A DNA stretch of 64,000 nucleotides, from the NCBI RefSeq assembly GCF_030065885.1, contig NZ_JASJCS010000006.1, positions 16,469-80,468 on the forward strand, read 5' to 3'. Source of the stretch: Ilumatobacter sp. GTDB taxonomy: Bacteria > Actinomycetota > Acidimicrobiia > Acidimicrobiales > Ilumatobacteraceae. A program made the position numbers and the translations under genes. Below the pieces are notes generated by a model. It was given only the letters and a program-made list of their open reading frames with translations. It was not told where the DNA came from and did no database searches. Positions 41,043 to 48,338 of this stretch are shown piece by piece (position 1 is the stretch's first letter; each line of letters starts with the position of its first letter).

Positions 41043-42863
41043 TCAGCCGGCGTACATCGCCTCGATCTCGTCGGCGAAGCGGGTGAGGATGCCACGCCGC
41101 TTCAGCTTCGAGGTCGGGGTCAGCACGTCGCTGTCGGGGAGCCACTCCTCGCCGAGCACGGTGACCTTCTTGACGGACTCGGCCTGGTTGAACGTCGACA
41201 TCGCAGCGACGAGGCCGTCGTTGATCTCGGCGATCACGTCGGGATGCTGCGCGAGCGCCTCCATCGAGGCCTCGGGCCCGCTGAGCCCGCGGGCGGCGGC
41301 CCACGCCGCCGATGCGTCGGGGTCGAGCACGACGAGTGCCGACACGAACGGCCGCTGTTCGCCGATCGCGCACGCCTGACCGACGAGCGGGATGCTCTTC
41401 AGCGCCGCCTCGAGGTTGGCGGGGCTGATGTTCTTGCCGCCGGCCGTGATGATCAGCTCCTTCTTGCGGTCGACGATCTTGAGATAGCCGTCGTCGTCGA
41501 TCTCGCCGATGTCGCCCGTGTGCACCCAGCCGTCGGCGTCGACGGTGTCGGCGGTCTTGTCGGGCGCGTCGAGGTAGCCCTCGAACATGTTGCCGCCGCG
41601 GGCCAGGACCTCGCCGTCGTCGCCGAGCTTCATCTCGACGCCGGTGGCGGGCCGGCCGACGTAGCCCGGCTTGGCCGCGTGCGACCACGACAGCACCGCG
41701 GTCGTCTCCGACATGCCGTAGCCCTCGCTGAGCGGCACGCCGATCGTGCGGAACCACGACATCACGTCGGCGGACAGCGGGGCTGCGCCGCTGATGCAGA
41801 TCACTGCCTGGTCGAGACCGAGCAGGCCCTTCACGGTGCTGAACGCGACCGCGTCGAGGAACTCGTACGTCTGACGCTCCTCCTCGGTCGCCGTGCCGGC
41901 GGCGATCTTGTCGGCGATCGGCGCTGCCGCAGCCAGGCCGTCGTTGAACGCCTTCTCCTTCTCGGGATCGGCGGCGAGCACCGCCGCGACACCGGCGTGC
42001 ATCTTCTCCCAGACCCGCGGCACGCCGATGAAGAAGTGCGGGTGCACCTGGCTGGCGACCGCGGCGATCTGCGCGGTGTCGGGGCAGCAGTTCACCTGGG
42101 TCGCGAACTCGAGCAGGTAGTAGTGGCCGAGCAGCCGCTCCATGACGTGGGCCATCGGCAGGTAGGACACGTGGCGCATCCCGGCGAGGTCGTCGATCTG
42201 GGCCTGCTCGCGCATCGAGCGGCCGACGGACTCGAGCGTCCAGCACACGTTGCGGTTGCTGAGCATGACGCCCTTCGGTGGGCCCGTCGTGCCCGATGTG
42301 TAGATGATGGTGGCGAGATCGGTGGGGTCGCCCACCTCGGCAGCCGCAGCGAGGTCGGCCGGCTCGGCGGCGAGCAGGTCGGCGTACCGCACGATCGAAT
42401 CGTCCGTGTCGGCGGACGGCTCGATGATCACCGTCTGCTCGATCGTCGGGAGCTGATCGCGCACTGCGTCGAAGCGAGCGAGGAAGCCGTCGTCCTCGAC
42501 GATCGCCATCTTCGCCTTGCAGTGGTTGACGAGGTACTCGACCTGCTCGGGCGCCGACGAGTTGTAGATCGACACGGGCGTGGCCCCGCACAGCAGCACG
42601 GCGAGATCGATGGCGTGGAATTCGGGCCGGTTGCGCATCATGAGGACGACGCGGTCGCCCTTGCCGATGCCGTGCTCGCGCAGCGCGGTCGTGAGGCGGG
42701 CAGCGGTGTCGGCGAGCTCGGCGAGCGTCTCGCCGTGCCACTCACCGTCGGCGTCCTGCCAGCGGACGACCTCGGTCTCGCCGTTCCGTTCGAGGTTCGC
42801 GAGGAATCGCTTGACGACGGTCTGGCCGGCAACGGCGGCGTCGAGTTCCTGAGGAGTCGTCAT
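41043..42863 (-). CDS. Long-chain acyl-CoA synthetase (FadD15-like AMP-forming ligase)
   Basis: 606 aa. Adenylate-forming signatures: IIYTSGTTGPPKGVMLSNRN (P-loop), 'SEGYGMSETTAVLSW', 'WVHTGDIGEIDDDGYLKIVD' and the hinge RKKELIITAGGKNISP with catalytic Lys further on ('TPTSKLKRRGI'). It activates fatty acids to acyl-CoA through acyl-AMP. Length and motifs match FadD15-type long-chain synthetases. It precedes the WS/DGAT gene by 26 bp on the same strand, consistent with an operon feeding neutral lipid synthesis. Confidence 0.93.
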   Translation of the reverse strand: MTTPQELDAAVAGQTVVKRFLANLERNGETEVVRWQDADGEWHGETLAELADTAARLTTALREHGIGKGDRVVLMMRNRPEFHAIDLAVLLCGATPVSIYNSSAPEQVEYLVNHCKAKMAIVEDDGFLARFDAVRDQLPTIEQTVIIEPSADTDDSIVRYADLLAAEPADLAAAAEVGDPTDLATIIYTSGTTGPPKGVMLSNRNVCWTLESVGRSMREQAQIDDLAGMRHVSYLPMAHVMERLLGHYYLLEFATQVNCCPDTAQIAAVASQVHPHFFIGVPRVWEKMHAGVAAVLAADPEKEKAFNDGLAAAAPIADKIAAGTATEEERQTYEFLDAVAFSTVKGLLGLDQAVICISGAAPLSADVMSWFRTIGVPLSEGYGMSETTAVLSWSHAAKPGYVGRPATGVEMKLGDDGEVLARGGNMFEGYLDAPDKTADTVDADGWVHTGDIGEIDDDGYLKIVDRKKELIITAGGKNISPANLEAALKSIPLVGQACAIGEQRPFVSALVVLDPDASAAWAAARGLSGPEASMEALAQHPDVIAEINDGLVAAMSTFNQAESVKKVTVLGEEWLPDSDVLTPTSKLKRRGILTRFADEIEAMYAG

Positions 42864-42980
42864 CGTGGCAAGGCGCCTTTCGTGTCGATGGATGCACGGG
42901 CGCGTCCGGGCGCCCGTGGCCAGTCTGCCACGAGTCGACGGCGGCGACCTCGGGGAGCCGGGCCCGGGTGGTCGAGCGGG

Positions 42981-43658
42981 TCAGTCCTCGTACTGATCGT
43001 GGCGGCGGAGCCACGCCATCGACCACGGCAGATCGTCCTCGTCGCGGCCCTTCGGGGTCATGTCGAGCAGCTGGTAGGCGCTGTTGAACACGTCGAGACC
43101 GCGGGCATATGCGCTGTAGGTGTGGAAGACGTCGTCGCCCTCGCGGACGAACACGCTCAGACCGGGCAACTCACCGATCGGCTCGTCGACGGGCTGGAAG
43201 TTGTAGGTCATCGAGTCGGCGACGGCGAAGTCGGCGTTGAACGTCGTGCCGGCCGCCGACACCCACGGGAACGACCAGCCCATGCGCTCACGGTACGAGA
43301 GCAGCCGATCGAGCGGTCCGTTCGAGACCGCCGCGAGCGCGGTGTCGCGGTGGGCGAGGTGGACGCCGATGCCGTCGTAGTTGTCGGCCCAGAACGAGCA
43401 GCTCGGGCAGCCCTCCTCCCAATCGGCACCGAACATGAAGTGGTAGACGACGAGTTGGCCGTGGCCGTCGAACAGGTCGAGCAGCGTCGTCGGCCCGTCC
43501 TCGCCCTCGAACACGTAGTCGGCGTCGACGCGGACCCACGGCAGCTGCCGACGCTGCGCCGCCAGCTCGTCCTTCTGCTTGGTGAGCTCCTTCTCGGCGG
43601 CGAGCAGCTCGGTGCGCCGAGCGAGCCATTCCTCGCGGGTGACGACCGCATGTTCCAT
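42981..43658 (-). CDS. DUF899 thioredoxin-like protein
   Basis: 225 aa, start ATG with AGGAGG 9 bases upstream. DUF899 family: 'VVTREEWLARRTELLAAEKE', PWVRVDADYVFEGEDGP, the conserved 'YHFMFGADWEEGCPSCSFWA' with a CxxC, and 'VFHTYSAYARGLDVFNSAYQ', 'LLDMTPKGRDED'. The fold is thioredoxin-like; the CPSC pair suggests a redox role, unproven in the family. Divergent from an ArsR regulator whose operator-like palindrome lies in the 80-bp gap, so both may be co-regulated. Confidence 0.88.
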   Translation of the reverse strand: MEHAVVTREEWLARRTELLAAEKELTKQKDELAAQRRQLPWVRVDADYVFEGEDGPTTLLDLFDGHGQLVVYHFMFGADWEEGCPSCSFWADNYDGIGVHLAHRDTALAAVSNGPLDRLLSYRERMGWSFPWVSAAGTTFNADFAVADSMTYNFQPVDEPIGELPGLSVFVREGDDVFHTYSAYARGLDVFNSAYQLLDMTPKGRDEDDLPWSMAWLRRHDQYED

Positions 43659-43721
43659 GACGACTGACCTCCTTCTGCTCGCCCGACCCACGACGAGCGG
43701 ACTTGCGAGGCCCGCCATCTT

Positions 43722-43739
43722 TGTAAGAGAATGCTTACA
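43722..43739. promoter_or_regulatory. Candidate ArsR operator overlapping the arsR-like start codon
   Basis: TGTAAG-AGAATG-CTTACA, perfect 6-base inverted arms around 6 bases. The last A is the first base of the ATG at 43739, so a bound repressor would block the short or leaderless transcript of its own gene and lie next to the divergent DUF899 gene. Confidence 0.55.
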
Positions 43740-44074
43740 TGTCAAGCGCGACCGTCGCACCGGAACGTGTCGCCCAGGCGCTGGCGGACGGCACGCGACT
43801 CCGGATCCTCCGCCTCGTTCGCGACGACGAGCGCAGCGCCGGCGAGCTCGCGGCGGCGTTCCCCGAGATGACCCGGCCGGCCGTCTCCCAGCATCTGCGG
43901 GTGCTGCACGACGCCGGGCTCGTCTCGGTCAGGCCGAAGGGCACTCACCGGTTGTATCGCGCCGACCTCGCCGGGCTGGCGCCGGTGGTGCGGTTCATCG
44001 ACGAGATGTGGTCCGACCGGCTGCAGCGGCTCAAGCACGCCGTCGAGACGAACGAGCGAGGGCGCGGCCGGTGA
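43739..44074 (+). CDS. ArsR-family transcriptional regulator
   Basis: 111 aa. Winged helix: VAQALADGTRLRILRLVRDD, 'SAGELAAAFPEMTRPAVSQH' (recognition helix), LRVLHDAGLVSVRPKGTHRL. No metal-binding Cys cluster, so it is of the non-metal ArsR group often paired with SRPBCC proteins. Its stop overlaps the GTG of the SRPBCC gene (GTGA), a common two-gene arrangement (ArsR plus AHSA1-type protein). Confidence 0.9.
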   Translation: MSSATVAPERVAQALADGTRLRILRLVRDDERSAGELAAAFPEMTRPAVSQHLRVLHDAGLVSVRPKGTHRLYRADLAGLAPVVRFIDEMWSDRLQRLKHAVETNERGRGR

Positions 44075-44475
44075 TCACCCTCGAGCACACGATCAGCATC
44101 GACGCCAGCCCGGCGGCGGTGTTCGAGATGTGGACGACAGCCGACGGCCTGTCGGCGTGGTGGGGCCGGGCGATCGAGGTCGACCCGCGCCCGGGCGGCG
44201 CGATCCACATCGAGGTCGACGCCGGTCACGTGATGCGTGGCGCGTTCGTCGAGCTGGTCGAACCCCGGCTGGTGGTGTTCACGTTCGGCTGGGAGGGCCA
44301 CGAGCTCGCCCCGGGTTCGTCGACCGTGGAGGTCCGCATCGAGCCAGGCGACGGCACGACCACGCTCACGCTCCGCCACACCGGTCTGCCGATCGCCCTG
44401 ATCGAGAGCCACGCCCGTGGCTGGACGCACTTTCTCGGCGACCGTCTGGCCGGTACGGTCGCGGCATGGGGGTGA
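44071..44475 (+). CDS. SRPBCC/AHSA1-type protein
   Basis: 134 aa from GTG, overlapping the ArsR stop by 4 bases. START-like fold: TISIDASPAAVFEMWTTADG, LSAWWGRAIEVDPRPGGAIH, then FVELVEPRLVVFTFGWEG and the C-terminal helix. Family members bind hydrophobic ligands; those next to ArsR genes are of unknown function. Its end overlaps the next SRPBCC gene by 10 bases, so the three genes are one coupled operon. Confidence 0.88.
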   Translation: MITLEHTISIDASPAAVFEMWTTADGLSAWWGRAIEVDPRPGGAIHIEVDAGHVMRGAFVELVEPRLVVFTFGWEGHELAPGSSTVEVRIEPGDGTTTLTLRHTGLPIALIESHARGWTHFLGDRLAGTVAAWG

Positions 44476-44906
44476 ACGTGCTGGCGACCGCGGTGATCGA
44501 GCGGCCGATCGACGAGGTCGCCGACTACGTCGGCGATCCGTCGAACGCACCCGAGTGGTACCGCCGCATCGAGTCGGCCGAGTGGCAGACCGAGCCGCCG
44601 ATCACGCTCGGCTCGAAGATCACCTTCCGGGCGAGGTTCCTCGGCCGTGACCTCGTCTACACGTACGAGGTCGTCGAGTTCACGCCGGGCGAGCAGGTGG
44701 CGATGCGCACCGCCGGGGGCCCGTTCCCGATGAACACGGTGTACACGTGGCGGCCGCTCAGCGACACGAAGACCCACATGGCCCTGCGCAACCACGGCGA
44801 GCCGAGGGGGTTCGGTAAGCTCGCGGCGCCGTTCGTCGCCAGGGCGATGAAGCGGGCGATGACGCAGGACCTGGCCGACCTCAAGCAGCTGCTCGAGTCA
44901 CGCTGA
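44466..44906 (+). CDS. SRPBCC (polyketide cyclase/dehydrase-like) protein
   Basis: 146 aa. START-like fold: ATAVIERPIDEVADYVGDPS, NAPEWYRRIESAEWQTEPPI, FRARFLGRDLVYTYEVVEFT, with C-terminal amphipathic helix (APFVARAMKRAMTQDLADLK). Ligand-binding domain with unknown ligand. Third gene of the ArsR-SRPBCC-SRPBCC operon, overlapping its predecessor in a different frame. Confidence 0.85.
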   Translation: MGVNVLATAVIERPIDEVADYVGDPSNAPEWYRRIESAEWQTEPPITLGSKITFRARFLGRDLVYTYEVVEFTPGEQVAMRTAGGPFPMNTVYTWRPLSDTKTHMALRNHGEPRGFGKLAAPFVARAMKRAMTQDLADLKQLLESR

Positions 44907-44963
44907 CGTGCGGGGGCAGGCGGAGCCGGCCTGGCCGGTCCGGTGAGGCCCGGTCGAGGACCC

Positions 44964-45881
44964 TCAGGCCGTCTTGCCCTCGTGGACCCAGACCGGGGTG
45001 TCGAGCGGCATCAGGCCCGCTTCCCAGATCCAGTCCATCGCAGGGACGCTGACCCGCACGCAGCCGTGCGAGGCGGGGTAGTCGGGCACGTTGTTGGAGC
45101 CGTGCACGGCGATGCCGCCGGTGAAGTACTTGGGCCGGTAGATCTCGCCGAGGTCGCCCTCCCACCAGCCTTCCGCTCGCTCGCGGTAGACCTCGTGCAG
45201 CCCGTTGCGGGTGACCGAGTCGCCGCGCTGGATCTCGCCGGGGGTGTTCTGGTCGGGCTCCTCGTACGGGATCTCGCTGCCGCTGGACGCGTTGAGGATC
45301 CACTCGGCCTGGCCGTCGATGATGAAGTACAGCAGCTGTTCGCCCTTGTCGATCTCGATCAGCGTGCCGGCGTCGGCCCGGGCGTGCGGCCGCTCGGTCA
45401 CCGCCGACATGGCGGCCGCCGTCTCGGGCCCGAACGAGCCGTCGGTCGTCAGCCCGTAGTACTTCTGGAACGCCATCACCGCCTGGCGGGTGGTGATGTC
45501 GTAGCCACCGTCGGCCTCCTCGACCCAGAAGCCGAGCTCGAGCAGGCGCCACTGCAGCCGTTCGGTATCGGCGCCGCTGCTGGTACCCACCGCGGCGAGC
45601 GGTGGATCGACGGGGTCGACGAGCCGCGGCGGCACGGTGGTGGGCGGCGGCGCGGTCTCGACCGGGGCCGGCTCGGTGGTCTCGGGCGTCGTTGCCTCGG
45701 TGGTGGTCGACGCCTCGGTCGACGGCGTCGTCTCGACGGGCACCGTCGTCGGCGCCACCGTGGTGGTGGTCGGGACGACGACCTTCGGCTGGACCGGCGT
45801 GCTGGCCAGCGACGTGGTCGCGCAGGCAGGGAGGACCACGGCCGCTGCTGCGGCGAGGAGCAACCCACCTTTCACCTGCAT
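44964..45881 (-). CDS. L,D-transpeptidase (YkuD) lipoprotein with peptidoglycan-binding domain
   Basis: 305 aa. Lipobox (AAVVLPAC|A), Thr/Pro/Glu-rich linker (about 25-100) to span the wall, a peptidoglycan-binding domain (LQWRLLELGFWVEEADGGYD, AFQKYYGLTTDGSFGPETAA) and a YkuD catalytic domain with 'GGIAVHGSNNV' and the active site SHGCVRVS. It forms 3-3 cross-links or attaches proteins in peptidoglycan, outside the membrane. Convergent with the SRPBCC operon. Confidence 0.92.
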   Translation of the reverse strand: MQVKGGLLLAAAAAVVLPACATTSLASTPVQPKVVVPTTTTVAPTTVPVETTPSTEASTTTEATTPETTEPAPVETAPPPTTVPPRLVDPVDPPLAAVGTSSGADTERLQWRLLELGFWVEEADGGYDITTRQAVMAFQKYYGLTTDGSFGPETAAAMSAVTERPHARADAGTLIEIDKGEQLLYFIIDGQAEWILNASSGSEIPYEEPDQNTPGEIQRGDSVTRNGLHEVYRERAEGWWEGDLGEIYRPKYFTGGIAVHGSNNVPDYPASHGCVRVSVPAMDWIWEAGLMPLDTPVWVHEGKTA

Positions 45882-46013
45882 ACGGCCCCCAACGCTATCG
45901 AAGCGCGACGCCGCGCGACCGTCACATGGCCATGAATCCGCGACAATTTCGCGTCCGGTCCCGGCATGGCTCCTGGAACCCGGTCCGGCTCGCCGAACTT
46001 CCCGTTCTTCCCG

Positions 46014-46027
46014 GAATCCCGGGATTC
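46014..46027. terminator. GC-rich palindrome downstream of the 2OG oxygenase gene
   Basis: GAATCCCGGGATTC is a perfect 14-base palindrome 8 bases after the minus-strand oxygenase stop. With no spacer its hairpin would be tight, so it may act as a weak terminator or a protein site. Confidence 0.35.
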
Positions 46028-46034
46028 GGCCCGT

Positions 46035-46676
46035 TCAGAAGACGTCGACGCCGCCCGGCAGCTCACACCAGATCGTCAGGGCGTACTTGACGCCCGAGCG
46101 CAGCGGCGCGGCCTCGTGCGGGTGGGTGACCAGCGACGGCCAGGTTAGGAGGCTGCCGACCGGCTGGTGGGCGTTGTCGTAGTCCTGGCGCGGGAACGTG
46201 AGCTCGGCGCCGTCGTAGCCGTCGTTGAGGCGCACGCTGGCAGAGACCTGGGCGACGTCCTGATGGAGCCGAAGCGACTCCTGCTCACCGGCGACGTACC
46301 GGATGACGAAGGCGTCCCGGAGCCCCTGGTACTCGATCAGCGGCCACACACGCTGGAGTCGGGGCCAGATGCGAGCCCCGACGTCGTCCTGGACGGCGCC
46401 GAACAGCGCCGGGCTGATCGAGGCCAGCGAGACCTCGTGGCCGGGGACCGGGTCGGCGGGGTCGGGGTCGAAGCCACCGACCAGTTCGGCGGCACGGATC
46501 ACCGTCGCGCAGAACCCGGGCGTCCAGAACGGGAGCAGGTACAGCTCGTCGGCCACTTCGTCCGGACCGTCGGGATCGTCGGGATCGTCGCCACCCGCTG
46601 CGTCGATCGCGTCCCGGTAGCCGAGGATGCGGTCGAGGTCGTCGTGCTGGTACTCCGGCTCGGTCACCGCACTCAT
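46035..46676 (-). CDS. 2-oxoglutarate/Fe(II) oxygenase (prolyl-4-hydroxylase-like)
   Basis: 213 aa. The double-stranded beta helix shows FVIRYVAGEQESLRLHQDVA with the metal ligands of the HxD motif (HQD), 'GAELTFPRQDYDNA', the second His in SLVTHPHEAAPLRSGVKYAL and Arg/Lys for 2OG ('RSGVKY'). The N-terminal third is acidic (GGDDPDDPDGPDEVADE). Probable hydroxylase of a protein or small molecule. The ATG overlaps the stop of the last micro-ORF (ATGA), which itself chains back to gluQRS; translation probably depends on that chain. Confidence 0.85.
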   Translation of the reverse strand: MSAVTEPEYQHDDLDRILGYRDAIDAAGGDDPDDPDGPDEVADELYLLPFWTPGFCATVIRAAELVGGFDPDPADPVPGHEVSLASISPALFGAVQDDVGARIWPRLQRVWPLIEYQGLRDAFVIRYVAGEQESLRLHQDVAQVSASVRLNDGYDGAELTFPRQDYDNAHQPVGSLLTWPSLVTHPHEAAPLRSGVKYALTIWCELPGGVDVF

Positions 46677-46723
46677 CGTTGCAGGTCCGACAGCCGGGTC
46701 GGGTCGAAACGATCGACACTCAT
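46673..46723 (-). CDS. Micro-ORF 3 of tandem chain (16 aa)
   Basis: MSVDRFDPTRLSDLQR, a shortened copy lacking 7 codons of the 23-codon unit. It starts inside the stop of micro-ORF 2 (ATGA) and its own stop overlaps the ATG of the oxygenase gene. Whether the peptide is stable or only the act of translation matters is unknown. Confidence 0.5.
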   Translation of the reverse strand: MSVDRFDPTRLSDLQR

Positions 46724-46791
46724 CGCTGCAGGTCCGACAGCCGGGTCGGGTCCCTCGGCATCGTCGTCGGGTCGAAACGATCGACACTCAT
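46720..46791 (-). CDS. Micro-ORF 2 of tandem chain (23 aa)
   Basis: ATG overlaps the micro-ORF 1 stop (ATGA); the peptide reads MSVDRFDPTT, MPRDP, TRLSDLQR. Its stop overlaps the ATG of micro-ORF 3. Sequence is nearly that of the GluQRS C-terminus, so it arose by duplication. Confidence 0.5.
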   Translation of the reverse strand: MSVDRFDPTTMPRDPTRLSDLQR

Positions 46792-46859
46792 CGTTGCAGG
46801 TCCGACAGCCGGGTCACGTCCCCGGGCATCGTCGTCGGGTCGAAACGATCGACACTCAT
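46788..46859 (-). CDS. Micro-ORF 1 of tandem chain (23 aa)
   Basis: ATG overlaps the gluQRS stop (ATGA); the peptide reads MSVDRFDPTT, MPGDV, TRLSDLQR. Its stop overlaps the ATG of micro-ORF 2. The differences from the gluQRS end are confined to a few codons, and the start and stop are kept. Confidence 0.5.
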   Translation of the reverse strand: MSVDRFDPTTMPGDVTRLSDLQR

Positions 46860-47776
46860 CGCTGCAGGTCCGACAGCCGAGTCGGGTCCCTCAGCATCGT
46901 CGTCGGGTCGAAGCGATCGACGAGCCGGTCGGCCGTCACCCGCTCACCGGGTGTGGCCAGGCCGAGCGAGCGGGCGAGCACCGAGACGACGTCGGCGACG
47001 GCCCAGCCCTCCTCCTGCAACTCGCCGATGGTGACGGCGCCGTCGCGTTTCGCGAGACGCCGGCCCTCGTCGCCGTGCACGAGCGGCACGTGGAGGTACT
47101 CCGGTGTCGGCAGGTCGAGCAGCCGCTGGAGCAGGATCTGGCGCGGCGTCGACGTCAGCAGATCGTCGCCGCGGACCACCTGCGAGACGCCCTGCGCGGC
47201 GTCGTCGATGACGACGGCGAGGTTGTACGCCGGCACGCCGTCGGCCCGAGCGAGCACGACGTCGTCGACGGCACCCTCGTATCGGCCGACCACCCGGTCC
47301 TCGACCGCGACCACCTGACCGTCGGTTCGCAGTCGGATCGCCGGGCGCCGGCCTGCCGCTTCACGTTCGGCGCGATCGGCTCGGGTGAGATCGCGGCAGG
47401 TGCCCGGGTACGCGCCGTCGGGCAGATGGACGTGAGGTGCGCTGGCGGCCGCCTCGATCTCGGCCCGGATCTCACGCCGGCTGCAGTAGCAGTGGTAGAC
47501 GAAGCCGCCGTCGACGAGCCGGTCGATCTCGACCCGGTACAGGTCGAACCGGTCGCTCTGGCGCAGTACCGGCCCGTCCCAGTCGAGGCCCAGCGCGGCG
47601 AGGTCGTCGAGCTGGCGTTGCTCGTGCTCGGCGGCCGACGTGACCCGATCGAGGTCCTCCATGCGGACGAGGTAGTCGCGACCGGTGCTGCGCGCGGCCA
47701 GCCAGGCGACCAGCGCGGTGCGCAGGTTGCCGAGATGCAGCTCACCCGTCGGTGAAGGTGCGAAGCGACCTGCCAT
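46856..47776 (-). CDS. gluQ: Glutamyl-Q tRNA(Asp) synthetase
   Basis: 306 aa, a GluRS catalytic core without the anticodon-binding domain. It has FAPSPTGELHLGNLRTAL (HIGH-type), DLDRV, the zinc-site residues of the family (YHCYCSRREI and 'YPGTCRD'), and a LAKRDGA in place of KMSKS. It attaches glutamate to queuosine in tRNA(Asp). The C-terminal 21 residues are the source of the downstream repeats. Divergent from an HNH nuclease gene 17 bp away. Confidence 0.95.
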   Translation of the reverse strand: MAGRFAPSPTGELHLGNLRTALVAWLAARSTGRDYLVRMEDLDRVTSAAEHEQRQLDDLAALGLDWDGPVLRQSDRFDLYRVEIDRLVDGGFVYHCYCSRREIRAEIEAAASAPHVHLPDGAYPGTCRDLTRADRAEREAAGRRPAIRLRTDGQVVAVEDRVVGRYEGAVDDVVLARADGVPAYNLAVVIDDAAQGVSQVVRGDDLLTSTPRQILLQRLLDLPTPEYLHVPLVHGDEGRRLAKRDGAVTIGELQEEGWAVADVVSVLARSLGLATPGERVTADRLVDRFDPTTMLRDPTRLSDLQR

Positions 47777-47793
47777 GCGTCCATTCTGGTGGC

Positions 47794-48171
47794 GTGCGCA
47801 GCCGACGACAGCTGAATCGCCGCGAGCGGATGGCGATCATCCTCGAACGCGACGGCGCCGAGTGCGTGTGGTGCCGCCGGCCGCTCGAGGTGGGCCTGGT
47901 GGCAGCGACCACCGAGCACCTCGTGCCACGGATCAAAGGGGGGCCGAGCTGGGTCGAGAACGAGCTCGCCGCCTGCCGGCGCTGCAACGGCGAGCGGGGC
48001 CACCGCACGCCGGGCGAGTGGTTCGACGAGTGCGACCGGCGTGGATGGGAGCCCAACCGCGGCGCGATCGTCTCGGCGCTCCGGTCGCTACAGGCGGCGA
48101 TCGCCGAGCGCGGCGGCCAGCGGAGGGCCCGCCCCTACATCGCATCGCAGCTGCGTCGCCTCGATCTGTGA
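47794..48171 (+). CDS. HNH endonuclease family protein
   Basis: 125 aa from GTG, 17 bp from the divergent gluQ start. HNH fold: VWCRRPLEVGLVAATTEHLV, PRIKGGPSWVENELAACRRC, NGERGHRTPGEW; two CxxC pairs (CVWC and CRRC) form the structural zinc site and the central His-Asn motif holds catalytic metal. Probably a small DNA-nicking or -cutting enzyme; no mobile element is visible next to it. Confidence 0.85.
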   Translation: MRSRRQLNRRERMAIILERDGAECVWCRRPLEVGLVAATTEHLVPRIKGGPSWVENELAACRRCNGERGHRTPGEWFDECDRRGWEPNRGAIVSALRSLQAAIAERGGQRRARPYIASQLRRLDL

Positions 48172-48338
48172 GCCGGCGCCGATCGTCGTGGCGACTCGGG
48201 TCCGGCGCATCGGCTCGGTGCCGGCTCGTCTCCTCTCGATCCGGTGCCGACTCGCACCTGCCCGCCCACGTCTCGGTTCCGTGACGAGTGGATGAATCGG
48301 CGGGTGGGCCGTGAGCTGGGCGAATAGGATCGCATCGC

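Larger units (their letters stand above)
46673..46859 (-). repeat. Tandem repeat of the gluQRS 3' end, period 68 bp
   Basis: Three units follow the gluQRS stop (68, 68 and 47 bp from start to start). Each repeats the end of gluQRS (VDRFDPTT ... TRLSDLQR) including its stop/start junction CGATGA. The period is not a multiple of three, so each copy is in a new frame and begins at the ATG made by the junction. Confidence 0.85.

Noticed and set aside
41017..42741. Upstream extension of the WS/DGAT frame
   Set aside because: It overlaps the acyl-CoA synthetase in another frame with Arg-rich nonsense; the ATG at 41016 has a ribosome site and the family N-terminus.
46673..46859. CRISPR-like repeat
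   Set aside because: Only three copies with no spacers; the repeat is coding and derived from the gluQRS end.
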